From: CAZUYC01 sp964624475
GTDB lineage: Bacteria > Myxococcota_A > UBA9160 > SMWR01
Assembly: GCA_964624475.1 (NCBI GenBank)
Contig: CAZUYC010000001.1
Span: 48,166-112,165, forward strand
Length of the DNA stretch: 64,000 nucleotides
Direction of reading: 5' to 3'
The position numbers and the translations under genes are program-made. The notes under the pieces were generated by a model, which was not told the DNA's origin, did no database searches, and saw only the letters and a program-made list of their open reading frames with translations. Below are positions 60,401-64,000 of this stretch, piece after piece. Position 1 is the stretch's first letter. Each line of letters starts with the position of its first letter.

Positions 60401-62137
60401 CTAGACAAGCAGGTCAGCTCTGGCGCTGACGCGTAACCTCACACGTCCGACAGTTACCTCATGCACGCCATCGAGAAACATGCGGCCCACAACGCGCCGT
60501 CCATCGACGACCGTACCGACGTGGCTCTCCAGATCATGAAGCCACACATCGCCCGGGTAGTTGATCAGCGCGCAGTGCCGTCGACTGACACTCTCATCCT
60601 TCAGAGTGATGTCGTTGCCACCCAGGGCTCCGATGGTCACTATCTTGCTGTCACACTCACGACGACGACCATTGGGCGTCTCGATGGTCAGCACGTTGGG
60701 CCTATCGCCGCGGCGTGGTTTGCCGAATCGGAACTCCTGAAAGAGCAACTTTGATTTCAGCGACGGTCTCTTCTGAGGGCCCCACGCGGAGGGTGCTTCG
60801 GTCGCGACCCGGGCGTTATGCGCGACAAAGGGATTCTGGTCATCGCGCAAACGCGCAGTCTCAACCTCCACACCCGCACGGCCTTGATTCAAGTACAAGC
60901 ACAGGAGTCGATTGCTGCGAAAGCAGTCGGCAGGCGCCTTGGCCTCGATCATGGTGTGTGCAAGTGACTCTGCAGCCTCAAATCGCTCGGTCAAGTAGAA
61001 ACACTTGAGGAGTAGGTTGTAGGCCTCGTAATCGGACGCATTGCGCTCTAAGTGGTCAGTCAGCAATGAGATCGCGGTAGAGACGTGCCCCTCTTCAAGG
61101 CGCATCCAACCCAGTTCCTTCTGGACGGGCGCCCTCGGGTTGACTGCAACCGCCTTCGAGAAGTATTCACTAGCTCGTTCGATCTGGCGAAGGAGGAGTT
61201 GACACCGCCCCGCAGCGAGGAGGGCGCTCACACAATCTGGACTCAGTTGCAGGGCGTAGGCGGCGAGGCCTTCAGCTCGCACCCACTTCTTCCGCGTCAT
61301 GGCCGATTCGGCCTGCTTGGCAAGGCTATCCGCCTTGATTCCCTTGCCGTCAAAGACGTGCGCCACAAAACGTGCGCGAATTGATCGGGCAAAGTCGGTT
61401 GCAGTCTGAAAGCGAAGCTCTGGAGTCGGATGTGTGGCCTTCAAAAGTACATCCTGTACCCAGCGAGGCAGATCGTCTGAGACAAAGTCGTGCGCGATCC
61501 GCGCATCGAGGGCAGCGTCCGAGTCCAGATTCTCGAAAGGGTGGCGGCCTGTCAGCGCCTCGAGCATTGTCAGGCCGAGCGAATACACGTCGACACGGGG
61601 GTCAGTCCGGGACACCTGCTCTTCAATGAGCATCTCTGGCGGCATGTACATGCGAGTGCCAACATTGCGGTTGGCGACGCCGAAGTCAGCTAGTTTGATT
61701 GTTCCATCTGCCGCGAAGAGGATGTTCTGTGGCTTGATGTCATGGTGAACGATTCCGTTCTTGTGAACGTAGGCGAGTGTGTGGCAAAGATCGAGGGCCC
61801 AAGCAAAGCACTTGTCTTCCCGGATCCCGCCTGTACGCCCAAGCAGCTCGTCCAGGTTGCCCCCTGGGCAGAACTCCATCACCAGATGAAGGCGGTCCGC
61901 ATGCATGAAATGGTGGTGAAACACGACAACATGAGGGTGATTGAGCTTCGCGAGCGCGGCCATCTCCCAGAGAATGTCCTCGTGATCCCCCTTGCGAGCA
62001 TTCGATAGGATCTTGATTGCCACCTGTCGGCCGGGGATTGCCTCGTCGTCTGCCAGAAACACCTGGCCGTAACCACCACCTCCAAGTCGGCGGCTGACGT
62101 GATACTTCCCGTCCAGCTTGTCGCCGATGGAGATCAT
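60401..62137 (-). CDS. Ser/Thr protein kinase with TPR-like and FHA domains (578 aa)
   Basis: The ATG at 62137 starts a kinase (about 8-265): Gly loop LGGGGYGQVFLA, Lys42 in VAIKIL, catalytic loop HHDIKPQN (131-138, HRD changed to HHD), DFG (151-153) and PPE (166-168). The activation segment is unusually short, only about 15 residues between DFG and PPE. Helical TPR-like repeats occupy about 270-410. An FHA domain closes the protein (about 484-578) with IGALGGNDITLKDESVSRRH, so it can bind phosphothreonine. It lies 33 bp after the DUF1156 gene and before DUF499, so it belongs to their operon. GC is visibly lower than in the flanks, implying separate acquisition. Confidence 0.93.
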   Translation of the reverse strand: MISIGDKLDGKYHVSRRLGGGGYGQVFLADDEAIPGRQVAIKILSNARKGDHEDILWEMAALAKLNHPHVVVFHHHFMHADRLHLVMEFCPGGNLDELLGRTGGIREDKCFAWALDLCHTLAYVHKNGIVHHDIKPQNILFAADGTIKLADFGVANRNVGTRMYMPPEMLIEEQVSRTDPRVDVYSLGLTMLEALTGRHPFENLDSDAALDARIAHDFVSDDLPRWVQDVLLKATHPTPELRFQTATDFARSIRARFVAHVFDGKGIKADSLAKQAESAMTRKKWVRAEGLAAYALQLSPDCVSALLAAGRCQLLLRQIERASEYFSKAVAVNPRAPVQKELGWMRLEEGHVSTAISLLTDHLERNASDYEAYNLLLKCFYLTERFEAAESLAHTMIEAKAPADCFRSNRLLCLYLNQGRAGVEVETARLRDDQNPFVAHNARVATEAPSAWGPQKRPSLKSKLLFQEFRFGKPRRGDRPNVLTIETPNGRRRECDSKIVTIGALGGNDITLKDESVSRRHCALINYPGDVWLHDLESHVGTVVDGRRVVGRMFLDGVHEVTVGRVRLRVSARADLLV

Positions 62138-62170
62138 CGCCTTCTCCCGATGTACTAAGAAATGCCACTG

Positions 62171-64000
62171 CTACAATAGTTCGCCCTGGAGGGGCTGCCC
62201 CGGGCGTGCTGACGCGAGCCGCATGATCTCAGGCCAGCTCTGGACAAGGCCGTTGTAGGCGAGCGCCTCGGTCGCGCGCTTCTTGCGCTCGCACAGGGTG
62301 TAGAGGCGATAGGCCAGCTCGCGGGCGATCTCGGCCTTGGCGCCGAGCTTGGCCACGAGCTCGCCCGCCGCGCCTTCGCCGCCGCTGGCGAGCACGCGGA
62401 TCAGGTGGTGGACGATCTCCCAGGCGGTGAGGCGCGGGTCGTTGGCCGGGTCCCAGTTGGCGGGCAGCTCCTCAGGGCGGAGCAACCGCACCTTGCCGCG
62501 CTTCGATTCGAGGATGCCGGCCTCGACCATGCCGGCGACACTGGTGTTCTTGGACTTGCTGAGCTGCTCGGCCACGCCGTACTCGCCCTCGTCGAAGCCC
62601 GACTGTTCGATCCAGGTCAGCGCCCAGCGGCTGTCGGCGTCGAAGTCGCCCTCCTGCTCGGCGAGCGCCTCGTCGAGGGTCTGGTTGATGAGCGAGAGCG
62701 CCTCGCGCACGGTGAGCGGCTTGCCCTCGGCGTCGAGCACCCTGGCGTAGCGGGTGTAGACCGCCATGCCCGGGCCGATGGCCGCCTGCGCGAGGTCCAC
62801 CGGCGCAATGTTGCCGCGCTGGAGGTGGGCAAGCGCCACGGGCAGTTCGGCCTTGAGCGCGGTGACGAACTCGCGGCGCGTGGCGGTGGGCGCGTTGGCA
62901 GCGCGCTTGCGGCAGACCATGACGATGCTGGAAGCGAGGGCGTTGGAGTCGGTTCCACGCATTCGGTTGCCCAGCTCCGTTCGCATTGGCCAGGTGCCGC
63001 TCGTCGCAAAACCGGCGCGGATCACGGCTTCGAGAAAAGTCTCCCATCCGGTGCTGGCGGTGCCTTCGCCGACATCGCTCTCAGCCTGCTTGAATGCGTA
63101 GTAGATCGTGACCGGGAAGGCCGGATGCGCCTGCTCGGCGACGCGGTGCATCGCCTGCGTCATGCCGCCGAGGAAGAACGTCTCCGCCTTCTCCCTGCCG
63201 CCGTGCCTGGCCGGCGTGGCCACTAACTCCTCGGCCTTGGGCACGGCGAGCGTGGCGAAGAGGTCGGGGAAGACGGGCCGCAGTGAGCGACGCAGCCAGA
63301 CGTAGAAGAAGTCCGAGAGGTCGGCGTAGCCGATGTTGTCGTAGTAGGGCGGATCGGTGGAGACGAGCTTGTCCTGTGATGTGTCCTGTGTTGATGCGTC
63401 CGCCTGCCTAGCGAAGCCAGGAGGTTCGGTTGTGCTCGAAATCCCCTTGATCACTCCATCTACAGAGACCGCGTAGTCGCCGGCCGCACATGCGAAGGGA
63501 TTCACGTCTGGAAAGTCCCAAGTCATCGGTATTGCTTGGCGCGCAAAGGCAGTGACGGTCTGCTGCCGCTCAGGCGTCCAACGAGCAATCGTGCAGAGTG
63601 TGTTGGCCATTCGGTCTACGGCCAACGCCACGTAAACCCCCACCGCTTCGGCGTAGGCGGTGGCGCCGGTGCCGCCGTCGCGGAGGGGCTTGGGGTCGGC
63701 GGGGGGGCCGGCTTGGAGGGCGTCGCGCTGCACCCGCTCGCGCGCTTCCTGCACAAGATCGGCGAAGGTCGTCAGCGCCACGAGCTGGCGGTCGGTGAAA
63801 AGATCGCTCCACTTCGTCATTCCGTAGTTGCCGACGCGGAAGCCGAGCGCCTGCTGGAAGAACTCGACGTCCGGCTTCCACTCCGGCTTCGCTTTGAGCG
63901 CCGCTGCCTCGTGCTCCGGAGTCGGTGCGAGGTAGACCCGCCCGCGATCGCCTTCGGCCACGATTGCCATCAGCCGCGCCCCTATACGCCCGGCCTTGCC
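62171..64000 (-). CDS. DUF1156 DNA methylase (COG1743), N-terminus beyond window
   Basis: The frame is open through base 64000; the ATG at 63970 is internal, since upstream codons (GKAGRIGARL) continue the family sequence. The visible 609 residues hold LMAIVAEGDRGRVYLAPTPE, LGFRVGNYGMTKWSDLFTDR, the catalytic STDPPYYDNIGYADLSDFFY (DPPY of N6-adenine or N4-cytosine methylases) and GTDSNALASSIVMVCRKR. A helical C-terminal region follows. COG1743 enzymes are large (900-1000 residues), so roughly a third is missing here. It modifies host DNA, presumably to mark self in the defence system encoded with the kinase and DUF499 genes. Confidence 0.92.
   Translation of the reverse strand, partial: GKAGRIGARLMAIVAEGDRGRVYLAPTPEHEAAALKAKPEWKPDVEFFQQALGFRVGNYGMTKWSDLFTDRQLVALTTFADLVQEARERVQRDALQAGPPADPKPLRDGGTGATAYAEAVGVYVALAVDRMANTLCTIARWTPERQQTVTAFARQAIPMTWDFPDVNPFACAAGDYAVSVDGVIKGISSTTEPPGFARQADASTQDTSQDKLVSTDPPYYDNIGYADLSDFFYVWLRRSLRPVFPDLFATLAVPKAEELVATPARHGGREKAETFFLGGMTQAMHRVAEQAHPAFPVTIYYAFKQAESDVGEGTASTGWETFLEAVIRAGFATSGTWPMRTELGNRMRGTDSNALASSIVMVCRKRAANAPTATRREFVTALKAELPVALAHLQRGNIAPVDLAQAAIGPGMAVYTRYARVLDAEGKPLTVREALSLINQTLDEALAEQEGDFDADSRWALTWIEQSGFDEGEYGVAEQLSKSKNTSVAGMVEAGILESKRGKVRLLRPEELPANWDPANDPRLTAWEIVHHLIRVLASGGEGAAGELVAKLGAKAEIARELAYRLYTLCERKKRATEALAYNGLVQSWPEIMRLASARPGQPLQGELL

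Noticed and set aside
1..64000. CRISPR arrays
   Set aside because: No regularly spaced repeats of 24-40 bp found; the repeats seen are pairs or hairpins.

Overview
The window is very GC-rich (about 70 percent by eye) and codes densely for an envelope-rich Gram-negative bacterium. Pointers are lipoprotein signals, a pcm-nlpD pair, a bifunctional PBP1b, DUF1302/DUF1329 outer-envelope proteins, a DUF4105/Lnb-type protein, a DUF6178 protein and an F420/deazaflavin-type nitroreductase. Together they suggest an uncultured deltaproteobacterial-type lineage (Myxococcota, Binatota or relatives). This is inference from family content, not from a marker gene.

Layout. 1-2936: YbbA/YbbP-like ABC transporter, its ATPase cut by the window edge. 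3007-12054: a divergently read lipoprotein, then two alkaline-phosphatase-superfamily phosphodiesterases, a small ribbon-helix-helix-like protein, a membrane protein, a sulfotransferase, a UGT-type glycosyltransferase and a GH84 hexosaminidase; this reads as an envelope glycan/lipid modification cluster. 12241-16712: a secreted phosphatase, a split-barrel lipoprotein, a DUF433/DUF5615 toxin-antitoxin pair bracketed by 41-bp direct repeats, and PBP1b. 16804-23726: a truncated amidohydrolase abutting a headless agmatinase, an exo/endonuclease-phosphatase, DUF1302 and DUF1329, then an agmatinase N-terminal fragment and a membrane protein. The two agmatinase pieces share a 27-nt direct repeat in the same reading phase and lie in circularly permuted order. 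23737-27348: small metabolic genes, a frameshifted methyltransferase and an antitoxin remnant.

27604-40238 looks like a genomic island at tRNA-Arg(CCT). The intact tRNA gene is at 40166-40238, and a displaced 3' half of a near-identical tRNA lies about 12.5 kb away in the same orientation. Between them are an RND pump with its adaptor, a TetR regulator divergent from a fatty-acid desaturase, hemolysin III, a 48-residue lysine-rich protein, a decayed methyltransferase, a response regulator and a broken CheB-CheR-PAS-kinase. No integrase is visible.

40252-54796 is again core-like: a DUF4105 protein, glycosyltransferases, NlpD, Pcm, a diguanylate cyclase, and a sigma factor / putative anti-sigma / trypsin-like protease set. 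It contains a 184-bp imperfect inverted repeat and small hairpin repeats. 54858-56317 holds a homoserine-acetyltransferase-like fragment and a DUF6178 protein.

56928-64000, minus strand, is the most striking part: a defence-type operon in the order DUF1156 DNA methylase, Ser/Thr kinase-TPR-FHA protein, DUF499 ATPase with an N-terminal HEPN (Swt1-like) domain. The kinase sits between methylase and ATPase and has visibly lower GC. The set resembles the kinase/methylase/large-ATPase logic of BREX type 2 (Pgl) without a recognisable PglZ, and may be an undescribed kinase-containing variant of DUF1156-DUF499 systems.
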